NCBI GenBank assembly: GCA_026982175.1
Contig: JALSHP010000054.1
Coordinates: 1 to 5,063, forward strand
Reading direction: 5' to 3'
DNA from: Campylobacteraceae bacterium
Lineage (GTDB): Bacteria; Campylobacterota; Campylobacteria; Campylobacterales; Sulfurovaceae
Length of the DNA stretch: 5,063 nt
Shown: positions 1 through 5,063 of the stretch, in pieces
Layout: every line of letters begins with the position of its first letter
How positions within the stretch are numbered: position 1 is the stretch's first letter
The notes under the pieces: generated by a model
Databases searched by the model: none
Seen by the model: only the letters and a program-made list of their open reading frames with translations
Told to the model about the DNA's origin: nothing
Translations under genes and position numbers: made by a program

Positions 1-229
1 TCAAGAGTTAAAGAATTTTCAAAAACAAAGGGATGAGTTTAAAGTCGCTAACCCTGTTTTTGCCAATTATGATTTAACCTTACACTACTGTATGTCAGGA
101 TTTTTCATGACAGAAGATGCCTATGAGTATGCCGAAGATTTTAAAGATGAAATCTCTTATGAAATAATTAAAGGAGACTCATCAAGTACTTGGTTAGATT
201 CTCTACTTCTTAACAAGGAAGAGATTTAG
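1..229 (+). CDS. 3' end of an unrecognised protein gene (5' partial)
   Basis: The frame beginning at base 2 is open from the window edge to a TAG at 227-229, giving the last 75 residues of a protein; the other two forward frames close within the first 36 bases. The visible tail begins QELKNFQKQRDEF and ends WLDSLLLNKEEI. It is soluble-looking and acidic, rich in Asp, Glu, Tyr and Phe, with a segment (YCMSGFFMTEDAYEYAEDF) that reads like alternating helix and strand. There is no membrane span and no motif I recognise, so no function is assigned. Its stop codon interlocks with that of the convergent ppk2 gene (4-bp overlap). Codon and base usage match the neighbouring genes, which supports real coding sequence, but the call rests only on an open frame and its fit against the neighbour. 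Confidence 0.62.
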   Translation, partial: QELKNFQKQRDEFKVANPVFANYDLTLHYCMSGFFMTEDAYEYAEDFKDEISYEIIKGDSSSTWLDSLLLNKEEI

Positions 230-1029
230 TTATAAAAATCAACGATACACTCATCTACTCCTTTGATGAGGTCATTATTACGGTTCTCATAGTTAATATT
301 AGATAATATGAAACGAATTAGATTTAATCTCGCTCTCTTTTTGTCATTGGCATCTAGCTGAACCCAAGGGGCTGTGGCTGTGCCTGATTTCTCAAACATC
401 TTCTCTTTATAGGTGACATATTTATCATAGTTCTCATGAGATTTATAGTCTAAATCTGAAAGTTTCCAAGACTTTAAAGGGTCATCTTCTCGGTCTTTAA
501 TCCGTTTGGCTTGTGTGGCATGAGAGATGTTCAAATAGAATTTAAATATCATTACCCCATCATCTACCAACATCTTCTCCACATCGTTAACTTGATTGTA
601 AAAGAGTTCATGTTGTTCAGGCGTACAAAAACCAAAAATAGGTTCAATACCTGCTCTATTGTACCAAGAACGGTCAAAACAGACAATCTCTCCTGCATTG
701 GGAATTTGTTTTAAATGACGCTGAAAGTACCACTGTCCTAGCTCTTTAGAATTTGGTTTTGACAATGCCACCGAACGTGCCTCTCGTGGATTCCAAAAAC
801 GGTTTAAGGACTTAATAGAGGAGGATTTCCCCCCTGTGTCCATCCCCTCAAATATAATCAAGAGACGTTTGTTGTTATCTATAATCCATTTTTGTAATTT
901 AACCAATTCTAAATGAAGTTTTAAAAGCTCTTGATTATAAAATTTAGTTTCTATGTTCCCATTTTTTTTAAAGACTTTTTTGGGGTTAAGTTTGTATTCT
1001 GCTAAATCGTCGGTGTAGATTACTTTCAT
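226..1029 (-). CDS. ppk2: Polyphosphate kinase 2 (PPK2 family, class I-like)
   Basis: This 267-residue protein belongs to the PPK2 family, cytoplasmic P-loop kinases that transfer phosphate between polyphosphate and nucleotides (class I enzymes mainly make NTP from NDP, or the reverse). Visible hallmarks are the Walker A loop G-M-D-T-G-G-K-S at residues 62-69, the conserved NPR (80-82), the QWYFQRHL block (99-106), the Walker B segment FDRSWYNRAG (118-127) with Asp119, and the lid region KDREDDPLKSWKLSD (178-192). A single catalytic domain of this length fits class I; nothing suggests the fused two-domain class II form. The Walker A loop ends GKSSS where many relatives have GKGG. The ATG at 1027-1029 is preceded by AAGGA with 9-nt spacing, which supports this start. 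The gene is divergent from ybgC and converges on the upstream partial gene. The family call is secure; the preferred substrate (ADP or GDP, synthesis or degradation) cannot be read from sequence alone. Confidence 0.95.
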   Translation of the reverse strand: MKVIYTDDLAEYKLNPKKVFKKNGNIETKFYNQELLKLHLELVKLQKWIIDNNKRLLIIFEGMDTGGKSSSIKSLNRFWNPREARSVALSKPNSKELGQWYFQRHLKQIPNAGEIVCFDRSWYNRAGIEPIFGFCTPEQHELFYNQVNDVEKMLVDDGVMIFKFYLNISHATQAKRIKDREDDPLKSWKLSDLDYKSHENYDKYVTYKEKMFEKSGTATAPWVQLDANDKKRARLNLIRFILSNINYENRNNDLIKGVDECIVDFYN

Positions 1030-1038
1030 TATTTGGCA

Positions 1039-1043
1039 TCCTT
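1039..1043 (-). promoter_or_regulatory. Shine-Dalgarno site of ppk2
   Basis: Read on the minus strand, AAGGA lies 9 nt before the ATG at 1029. It supports that ATG over the out-of-frame ATG that overlaps the site itself. Confidence 0.6.
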
Positions 1044-1109
1044 ATTTATTTTTAACTCTATTTTAGCGAACTATTTAAAAGGTTGAGTAAAATAATGAAA
1101 TAAAATAAT

Positions 1110-1114
1110 AAAGG
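1110..1114 (+). promoter_or_regulatory. Shine-Dalgarno site deciding the TTG start of ybgC
   Basis: AAAGG sits 7 nt before TTG at 1122-1124. The frame has an in-frame TAA at 1101-1103 and no ATG or GTG between it and the TTG, so this ribosome site together with the TTG is the best explanation for initiation. Confidence 0.6.
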
Positions 1115-1121
1115 CTTTATC

Positions 1122-1502
1122 TTGAAAATACGAGTTTATTACGAAGACACCGATGCAGGAGGTATTGTCTATCATACCAACTACATTAAGTATTGTGAAC
1201 GGGCTAGGTCTGAACTCTTTTTTTCAAGAGGCATAGAGCCTATGGATGGGGAGCGTTCAGGGTTTGTAGTACGCCATATTGATGCAAATTTTTTAGGCAT
1301 GGCAAAGTTGGGTGATATGCTAAACCTTGAGATGAGGTTGGTTCGTAAAAAAGCAGCGTCAGTCATCTTAAAACAAAGCATTTTCAATAACAACAAAAAA
1401 ATCTTTGAGATGGACATTACTTTGGTCTTTGTTCGTGAGGGGAAAGCTCAAATTATTCCTGATATGTTTGCTGATATTTTAGTAGATATTAAATCGGACT
1501 AA
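1122..1502 (+). CDS. ybgC: YbgC/4HBT-family acyl-CoA thioesterase, TTG start
   Basis: This 126-residue single hot-dog-fold protein hydrolyses acyl-CoA thioesters in the cytoplasm; YbgC relatives act on short-chain or longer acyl-CoAs, and in many proteobacteria the gene accompanies tol-pal, which is not seen here. The N-terminal signature is nearly perfect: RVYYEDTDAGGIVYH (residues 4-18) followed by NYIKYCERARSE (20-31). Asp11 is the expected catalytic acid, and the G-G-I-V-Y-H motif ends at His18. The rest matches the family pattern, including FVVRHIDANFLGMAKLGD (48-65) and the central strand that follows. The length is slightly below the E. coli protein (134 residues). Initiation at TTG is chosen because the signature begins at residue 4, an in-frame stop lies 18 bases upstream of the TTG, and AAAGG precedes it at good spacing. 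It is probably the first gene of a plus-strand operon with gph 28 bp downstream. The in vivo substrate is not deducible. Confidence 0.92.
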   Translation: MKIRVYYEDTDAGGIVYHTNYIKYCERARSELFFSRGIEPMDGERSGFVVRHIDANFLGMAKLGDMLNLEMRLVRKKAASVILKQSIFNNNKKIFEMDITLVFVREGKAQIIPDMFADILVDIKSD

Positions 1503-1516
1503 ATTTATCCGAGTTA

Positions 1517-1525
1517 TGCTATAAT
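1517..1525 (+). promoter_or_regulatory. Extended -10 promoter element (TGCTATAAT) just before gph
   Basis: The 28-bp gap between ybgC and gph contains TGCTATAAT, a perfect match to the extended -10 consensus TGnTATAAT. The hexamer ends at 1525, so transcription would be expected to begin about 6-7 nt later, at or within a base or two of the gph ATG at 1531. No Shine-Dalgarno sequence is present in the gap. No clear -35 is visible near 1497-1502, which an extended -10 does not strictly need. This suggests an internal promoter giving gph and the oxidoreductase their own, possibly leaderless, transcript. Confidence 0.5.
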
Positions 1526-1530
1526 TAATT

Positions 1531-2208
1531 ATGAAATTTTTAAACAAACAAGTTATTATTTTTGATTTAGACGGCACACTTATAGACAGCTCACCCGATT
1601 TGGCTTTGGCTGTGAACCATATGTTGACCACCATTGGTCGTGAGACTTTTAGCCTTGATGAAATCCACCATTGGGTAGGAAATGGGGCTGAAACTTTAGT
1701 GAAACGTGCTTTGTCAGGTTCTGCCCAAATTGCGTCTAACATAGATGAAAAAGTTTTTAAAAATGCTTTAGATATTTTTTTAAACTTTTACGCCAATAAT
1801 CTTGCTGTGGCCACCGTGACTTACCCCAATGTTGTGACTACTTTGGCAAAACTAAAAGCCCATGGCTATAAATTGGTGATTGTTACCAACAAACCTTTCG
1901 ATTTTGTAGCCCCTATTTTAAAAGCGTTAAAGTTAGAAGCGTATTTTGAGTTTCATTTGGGTGGTGACTCGCTTCAAGAGCGAAAGCCTCATCCTGCTCC
2001 CTTGCTTTATGTCTGTGAGAAGTTGGGCGTTACTCCTAGAGAATGCGTAATGGTAGGCGATTCCAAAAATGATATTTTGGCAGCCCAAGCGTGTGATATG
2101 CAGAGTATTGGCGTTAGCTATGGCTACAACTATGGTGAGCCTATCTCTAGCCATAATCCAGATGTTTATTTTGATGATTTTGAAAAAATTGGTGAAGTAT
2201 TATGTTAA
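1531..2208 (+). CDS. gph: HAD-superfamily hydrolase, phosphoglycolate phosphatase type
   Basis: This 225-residue cytoplasmic HAD hydrolase has the phosphoglycolate phosphatase (Gph) layout. Motif I is FDLDGTLIDS (11-20), with nucleophile Asp12 and acid/base Asp14. An alpha-helical C1 cap covers roughly 20-95 and contains WVGNGAETLVKRAL (48-61), a block typical of Gph proteins. Motif II is the V-T-N-K segment (118-121), motif III is Lys152 in ERKPHPAP, and motif IV is VGDSKNDILAA (175-185) with Asp177 and Asp181 for Mg2+. All catalytic residues are present and the length is normal. Gph removes 2-phosphoglycolate, a by-product of DNA repair and of Rubisco oxygenation, but HAD phosphatases are promiscuous, so the substrate is inferred. 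The ATG is supported because motif I starts just eight residues downstream. There is no Shine-Dalgarno site ahead of it, and a strong -10 box sits immediately upstream. The 3' end overlaps the next gene by 7 bp. Confidence 0.88.
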   Translation: MKFLNKQVIIFDLDGTLIDSSPDLALAVNHMLTTIGRETFSLDEIHHWVGNGAETLVKRALSGSAQIASNIDEKVFKNALDIFLNFYANNLAVATVTYPNVVTTLAKLKAHGYKLVIVTNKPFDFVAPILKALKLEAYFEFHLGGDSLQERKPHPAPLLYVCEKLGVTPRECVMVGDSKNDILAAQACDMQSIGVSYGYNYGEPISSHNPDVYFDDFEKIGEVLC

Positions 2209-3647
2209 AAAAAGAGGTGAAAATAGCCATTGTTGGGGGTGGGGTTGCAGGAGCGACGACTGCTATTAGTTTGGGGCAGTTGGGCATGAATGTGACCCTT
2301 TTTGAGAAAGAGTCTTCACTGGTGTCGGGTCCTCCTTTTTGTCACTTACACGCAGGGGGAAATCTCTATCGTGAAATCTCAGATGAACAGTGTGTAACAC
2401 TGCTCAAACAGTCCATAGACTTTGCAAAGTTTTACCCTTTTGTGCTTGATCATAGACCCACAGTTATTGCACTACCCACAACAGACAAAGGTAGTCCACA
2501 AGATTTACTTCCTCGCTTAAAATTATTGGTTAAAGAGTATGATAAGCTTATTCAACAAGATATAAAAAACAAAGTTTTAGGAGAGAGTCAAGATTACTAT
2601 AAGCTTTATGACAAAGAGCGTTTAGAAACACTCAAAAAAGAAAAAGTTCCAAGAATGCCAAAAAGTTCAGATGAATGGATGATAAGCGTTGCACAACATA
2701 TTGATTTGGAGAAAATACAGTTTCCTCTGATTTTGGTACAAGAGTATGGCTTAAACCTTTTTCGTTTGGCTTCAAGTGCAAAGTTGGCATTGGATAACTT
2801 AGATTCGGTTCAACTCAACTTGCAAACTTCTCTAACCAACATCACAAAAGATGCTCAAAAATGGCAAGTCACTTACCAAAAAGAGAAGATGAAAGAGGTA
2901 GAGACTTTTGACTACCTCATTAATGCCACAGGGTTTAGAACAGGATACATTGAAGATATGCTCAACATCCCTTGTAAGCGTATGGTTGAGTTTAAAGCAG
3001 CCTATGTCAGTAAATGGGAGCAAGAAGAGGCGATACTCTTCCCTGAAATCATCTTTCATGGAGAGCGTGGAACACCTAGGGGAATGGGGCAGTTTACCCC
3101 TTACCCCAATGGCTATTTTCAGCTTCATGGTATGACGACTGATATTACTTTATATGAAGATGGATTAGCTTCCAATACAGCCATAAAATGTCAACCAGAA
3201 CTTAAAGAGAAGTTTATGACCAAAATTGAAAAGCAGTGGACGCAAAAAGAGATAGAAGAGCGAACCCAAAATGCCATTGGGCATTTGGCTCAATTTATCC
3301 CTGCATTTAAAAGTGCCACCGTAGGGTCTAAACCTCTTTTTGGTGCCCAACAAATCCCAGGTGATGACCCTAGTTTACGGGTTGCTGAAATCTCATTTCC
3401 TATTGCTAACTATGCACGGTGTGAGATTGTCAAAGTCTCTTCTGCCATTGATATGGTGGAGGCGATAATTAAAGAGTTTGTTAAATTAGACTATCTTGAT
3501 GCTTCAGCCATAGGGAAAAATATTCGTAAATATTTAGAAGATATTTCAGAAGAAGATTTATCCGACTATGCTGAAGTATTAGCTGTTGAGAGAAGCTATC
3601 CTGCTTCATTGGCTCACCGAAATGTTAAAGAGGTGACGCTTTTTTAA
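2202..3647 (+). CDS. FAD-dependent oxidoreductase (DAO-like), substrate unknown
   Basis: This 481-residue flavoprotein begins with a Rossmann dinucleotide-binding fold: a beta strand, GGGVAG at 12-17, then strand VTLFEKE ending in the acidic residue Glu35 that normally binds the FAD ribose. Further support is the second FAD-family signature D-Y-L-I-N-A-T-G (237-244) and a C-terminal block (NYARCEIVKVSSAIDMVEAI, 403-422) resembling the closing FAD-contact helix of amino-acid-oxidase-like enzymes. A conspicuous FCHLHAGGNLY segment (46-56) follows the first fold, and GERGTPRGMGQFTPYPNGYF (287-306) forms a glycine/aromatic-rich core probably near the substrate. There is no signal peptide and no transmembrane segment, so it is probably cytoplasmic or peripheral. 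It does not match malate:quinone oxidoreductase or MnmC closely enough to name. Its ATG lies inside the end of gph (7-bp overlap, sequence ATGTTAA), with GGTGAAG ending 4 nt upstream, implying translational coupling. The stop interlocks with that of convergent trmH. The fold is firm; the reaction is unknown. Confidence 0.85.
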   Translation: MLKKEVKIAIVGGGVAGATTAISLGQLGMNVTLFEKESSLVSGPPFCHLHAGGNLYREISDEQCVTLLKQSIDFAKFYPFVLDHRPTVIALPTTDKGSPQDLLPRLKLLVKEYDKLIQQDIKNKVLGESQDYYKLYDKERLETLKKEKVPRMPKSSDEWMISVAQHIDLEKIQFPLILVQEYGLNLFRLASSAKLALDNLDSVQLNLQTSLTNITKDAQKWQVTYQKEKMKEVETFDYLINATGFRTGYIEDMLNIPCKRMVEFKAAYVSKWEQEEAILFPEIIFHGERGTPRGMGQFTPYPNGYFQLHGMTTDITLYEDGLASNTAIKCQPELKEKFMTKIEKQWTQKEIEERTQNAIGHLAQFIPAFKSATVGSKPLFGAQQIPGDDPSLRVAEISFPIANYARCEIVKVSSAIDMVEAIIKEFVKLDYLDASAIGKNIRKYLEDISEEDLSDYAEVLAVERSYPASLAHRNVKEVTLF

Positions 3648-4321
3648 CCCCTTCGGCTTCTTTTAACACGCCCTGTAAAGATTGTCCCTTTAGAGCGACG
3701 TGTAATTAGGTCACGATGCACCCACTCAAATTTAATCTTCTCTCTTTGCTCCAAAGAGAGTTTGGGGCTATCGTAAGCTCCTGCTTCCTCTAACTGTCTT
3801 TGGGCTTCATAGAGTAGAAGTGCTGTTGCCACAGAGACATTGAGACTTTGTGCCATGCCTTGCATGGGAATCACCACCACTTCATCAGCCAATGCCAAAA
3901 CCTCTTCAGAGACTCCTTCGGCTTCATTTCCCATTACAATCATGCTCTTTTGGGTGTAGTCAACTTTTCGGTAAGAGATAGATTTTTCACTCAAATGGGT
4001 CACCACCACAGTAAAGCCCTCTGCTTGTTTTAGTTTCAAAAAATCGACCTTTTCAGCACTATCAATACGCTCTCTATAAAGCCAATGGTGCGAACCTTGC
4101 GTAATGGTTTTATGAATTCTAACATCTACATCTTTTTTGTTCGCATAGTAAAAGTTCAAAACCCCAACCCCATCACAAGAACGAATGATGGCTGAAATAT
4201 TTTGAGAAGAGTCTACATTGTCTAAAAAAACTTCAAGGCTAGGTTGTTTCTTCTCTAGAACCTCTTCTATGCGTTTTATTCTTTTTTCGTTTAGCATAGC
4301 TTTTCTAAGGGAACTCTGCAT
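3644..4321 (-). CDS. trmH: tRNA (guanosine(18)-2'-O)-methyltransferase TrmH (SpoU)
   Basis: This 225-residue SPOUT-class RNA methyltransferase is very like E. coli TrmH (229 residues), which uses S-adenosylmethionine to methylate the 2'-O of G18 in the tRNA D-loop. All three SPOUT motifs are visible: motif 1 NISAIIRSCDGVGV (41-54) with Asn41 and catalytic Arg47; motif 2 VMGNEAEGVS (129-138) with Glu133; and motif 3 IPMQGMAQSLNVSVATAL (151-168), which forms the trefoil-knot cofactor site. The family-typical LLLYEAQRQ and GAY follow, and the C-terminus ends in a basic RVKRSRRG tail suited to RNA contact. The coordinates give the longest frame, starting at 4321 and overlapping the upstream TPR gene by 17 bp. 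Met9 (ATG at 4295-4297, 7 bp after the TPR stop) matches the E. coli N-terminus better and may be the true start; neither has a strong ribosome site. The gene is probably co-transcribed with the TPR gene. Confidence 0.94.
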   Translation of the reverse strand: MQSSLRKAMLNEKRIKRIEEVLEKKQPSLEVFLDNVDSSQNISAIIRSCDGVGVLNFYYANKKDVDVRIHKTITQGSHHWLYRERIDSAEKVDFLKLKQAEGFTVVVTHLSEKSISYRKVDYTQKSMIVMGNEAEGVSEEVLALADEVVVIPMQGMAQSLNVSVATALLLYEAQRQLEEAGAYDSPKLSLEQREKIKFEWVHRDLITRRSKGTIFTGRVKRSRRG

Positions 4322-5063
4322 TATATTTCTTGGCTAACACCCCAACTTCAGATATCATCTCTTCTACTGTCTCTTTTAACTCCAAACCCATTCGCTTGTA
4401 CTCTGTGGGGTACTCATCTTGCATGAAATACATAAGCGTGTAGTAAACAGGTTTAAATTCATTTTTTAGTTTTGGGTATTTTTGAAAAAGCTCATTCAAG
4501 CGTTGCTTTTGTTGTTTTACGATGAGAAGTAAAAAATATGCTGTCATATCTTCTAAGCCTTTTAAGTAGTCATGTTTACTCAAAACTTCATCTATGCTCT
4601 CTATGCTCTCTTCATATCTGTTATTCCACAACAAAAGAGTTGCATAGGTATGTAGATTTTCCATATATTTTTTAATTTCAACAGATTTTTTACTAAGTTT
4701 TAAACCCTTTGTATGCTCTATATTTTGACCATAATATAACCAAGCCAGTTGATTATAAGCCGAATCATATTTAGGATTTAATTCAATCGCTTTTTCGTAA
4801 GAGGCTATCGCTTTATCGTATGCTCCTTTCTTAGCATAACTAAGCCCCATATTATTATAAGCCGAATCATATTTAGGATTTAATTCAATCGCTTTTTCGT
4901 AAGAGGCTATCGCTTTATCGTATGCTTCTTTGTTGTAATAACTATTCCCCATATTATTATAAGCCGAATCATATTTAGGATTTAATTCAATCGCTTTTTC
5001 GTAAGAGGCTATCGCTTTATCGTATGCCCCTTTGTTGTAATAACTATTCCCCATATTAAAATG
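4305..5063 (-). CDS. TPR-repeat protein, 5' end beyond the window
   Basis: The frame runs from a TAG at 4305-4307 to the window edge, so the protein is N-terminally truncated here. An ATG at 5054 gives 249 residues, but the frame stays open to 5063 and the residue before that Met is Asn, as in the internal repeats (N-M-G-N-S-Y-Y), so this Met is probably internal. Numbered from it, near-perfect 34-residue tetratricopeptide units occupy 1-30 (partial), 31-64 and 65-98, each with the TPR pattern of G-x-x-Y, A-x-x-x-Y-x-x-A and a final N-P. Two decayed units follow (about 99-132 and 133-166). The last 80 residues are helical, with a hydrophobic stretch TAYFLLLIV (171-179) too short to be a secure membrane span. 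TPR arrays are protein-protein scaffolds; the partner is unknown. No enzymatic domain or signal is visible in this part. trmH follows on the same strand. Confidence 0.85.
   Translation of the reverse strand, partial: HFNMGNSYYNKGAYDKAIASYEKAIELNPKYDSAYNNMGNSYYNKEAYDKAIASYEKAIELNPKYDSAYNNMGLSYAKKGAYDKAIASYEKAIELNPKYDSAYNQLAWLYYGQNIEHTKGLKLSKKSVEIKKYMENLHTYATLLLWNNRYEESIESIDEVLSKHDYLKGLEDMTAYFLLLIVKQQKQRLNELFQKYPKLKNEFKPVYYTLMYFMQDEYPTEYKRMGLELKETVEEMISEVGVLAKKYNAEFP
4752..5057 (-). repeat. Tandem 102-bp coding repeats in the TPR gene
   Basis: Three head-to-tail units of 102 bp (4752-4853, 4854-4955, 4956-5057) correspond to one 34-residue TPR each. In each unit the first 72 bp (4752-4823, 4854-4925, 4956-5027) are identical base for base, including all synonymous positions, and encode 24 residues starting AYDKAIASYEKAIELNP. 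The remaining 30 bp differ: the two units nearest the window end have only 2 differences from each other, while the innermost unit differs from its neighbour at 7 positions. The array appears to end at about 5057, where the sequence departs from the repeat, though the window stops 6 bp later. This is recent tandem duplication or gene conversion within a coding sequence. Confidence 0.93.

Larger units (their letters stand above)
1030..1121. promoter_or_regulatory. Divergent intergenic promoter region, ppk2 / ybgC
   Basis: This is the only sizeable non-coding gap in the window (92 bp) and it must hold the promoters for both flanking transcription units. It is extremely AT-rich. Candidate -10 boxes are TAAAAT on the minus strand (1060-1065), which would give ppk2 a leader of about 25 nt, and TAAAAT on the plus strand (1088-1093), which would give ybgC a leader of about 22 nt. 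A second TAAAAT lies at 1101-1106 on the plus strand but would leave almost no room for a ribosome site. No convincing -35 hexamer is seen, which is usual for Campylobacterota sigma-70 promoters. In such AT-rich DNA these hexamers can occur by chance. No inverted-repeat operator was noticed. Confidence 0.4.

Noticed and set aside
1479..1742. 87-codon minus-strand frame across the ybgC-gph junction
   Set aside because: It is antisense to the start of gph and has no motif; conservation clearly belongs to the plus-strand HAD motif I. It is a shadow frame.
2069..2269. Plus-strand 66-codon frame spanning the gph-oxidoreductase overlap, suggesting a frameshift fusion
   Set aside because: Both flanking genes are complete, with all motifs and normal ends; the 7-bp overlap is ordinary coupling and no slippery site stands out.
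2832..3128. 98-codon open frame on the minus strand inside the oxidoreductase gene
   Set aside because: It lies wholly antisense to a well-supported flavoprotein gene, has no recognisable motif or ribosome site, and its composition looks like a reverse-frame shadow.
3650..3926. Repeated CCTTCGGCTTC near 3651 and 3916
   Set aside because: The two short copies both fall within trmH coding sequence in unrelated contexts; there is no inverted partner, no T run, and the length is within chance for biased codons.
4470..4560. Possible transmembrane anchor in the TPR protein C-terminal region (TAYFLLLIV)
   Set aside because: Only about nine hydrophobic residues in a row, flanked by charged KQQKQR; this fits an amphipathic helix better than a membrane span.
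4752..5057. Regularly spaced identical repeats resembling a CRISPR array
   Set aside because: The 72-bp identical blocks and 30-bp 'spacers' sit in one open frame, the period is exactly 34 codons, and the 'spacers' are similar to each other and encode TPR helix A. It is a coding repeat.
1..5063. Search for a mobile element, defence system, tRNA, rRNA or riboswitch
   Set aside because: No transposase, integrase, terminal inverted repeats, target duplication, cloverleaf or long structured leader was seen. The only gap above 30 bp is 1030-1121, too short and AT-rich to suggest a riboswitch.

Overview
This AT-rich, tightly packed bacterial segment looks like ordinary chromosomal housekeeping DNA. 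The low GC content, A/T-ending codons, very short intergenic gaps and the particular versions of PPK2, YbgC, Gph and TrmH suggest a Campylobacterota-type organism (Sulfurimonas/Sulfurovum/Arcobacter-like). That placement is an inference from style; no rRNA or tRNA is present to confirm it.

Layout: (1) 1-229, plus strand, is the 3' end of an unrecognised gene. (2) 226-1029, minus strand, encodes a class I-like polyphosphate kinase 2. (3) 1030-1121 is a short divergent promoter region. (4) 1122-3647, plus strand, is a probable three-gene operon: a YbgC-type acyl-CoA thioesterase with a TTG start, a phosphoglycolate phosphatase-like HAD hydrolase, and an uncharacterised FAD-dependent oxidoreductase that overlaps the phosphatase gene by 7 bp. 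(5) 3644-5063, minus strand, is a second unit: a TPR-repeat protein whose 5' end lies beyond the window, followed by the tRNA Gm18 methyltransferase gene trmH.

The genes do not form one recognisable pathway. PPK2 handles polyphosphate/nucleotide energy balance, YbgC hydrolyses acyl-CoA thioesters, Gph-type enzymes clear 2-phosphoglycolate or similar phosphoesters (metabolite repair), and TrmH modifies tRNA. The oxidoreductase substrate is unknown. No mobile element, CRISPR array, RNA gene or defence system is visible.

The most notable points are: a TPR array whose 102-bp units share a perfectly identical 72-bp core, a sign of recent duplication or homogenisation; a textbook extended -10 box placed so that transcription would begin at the gph start codon (possible leaderless mRNA); and two convergent gene pairs whose stop codons interlock within 4 bp, leaving no space for an intergenic terminator.
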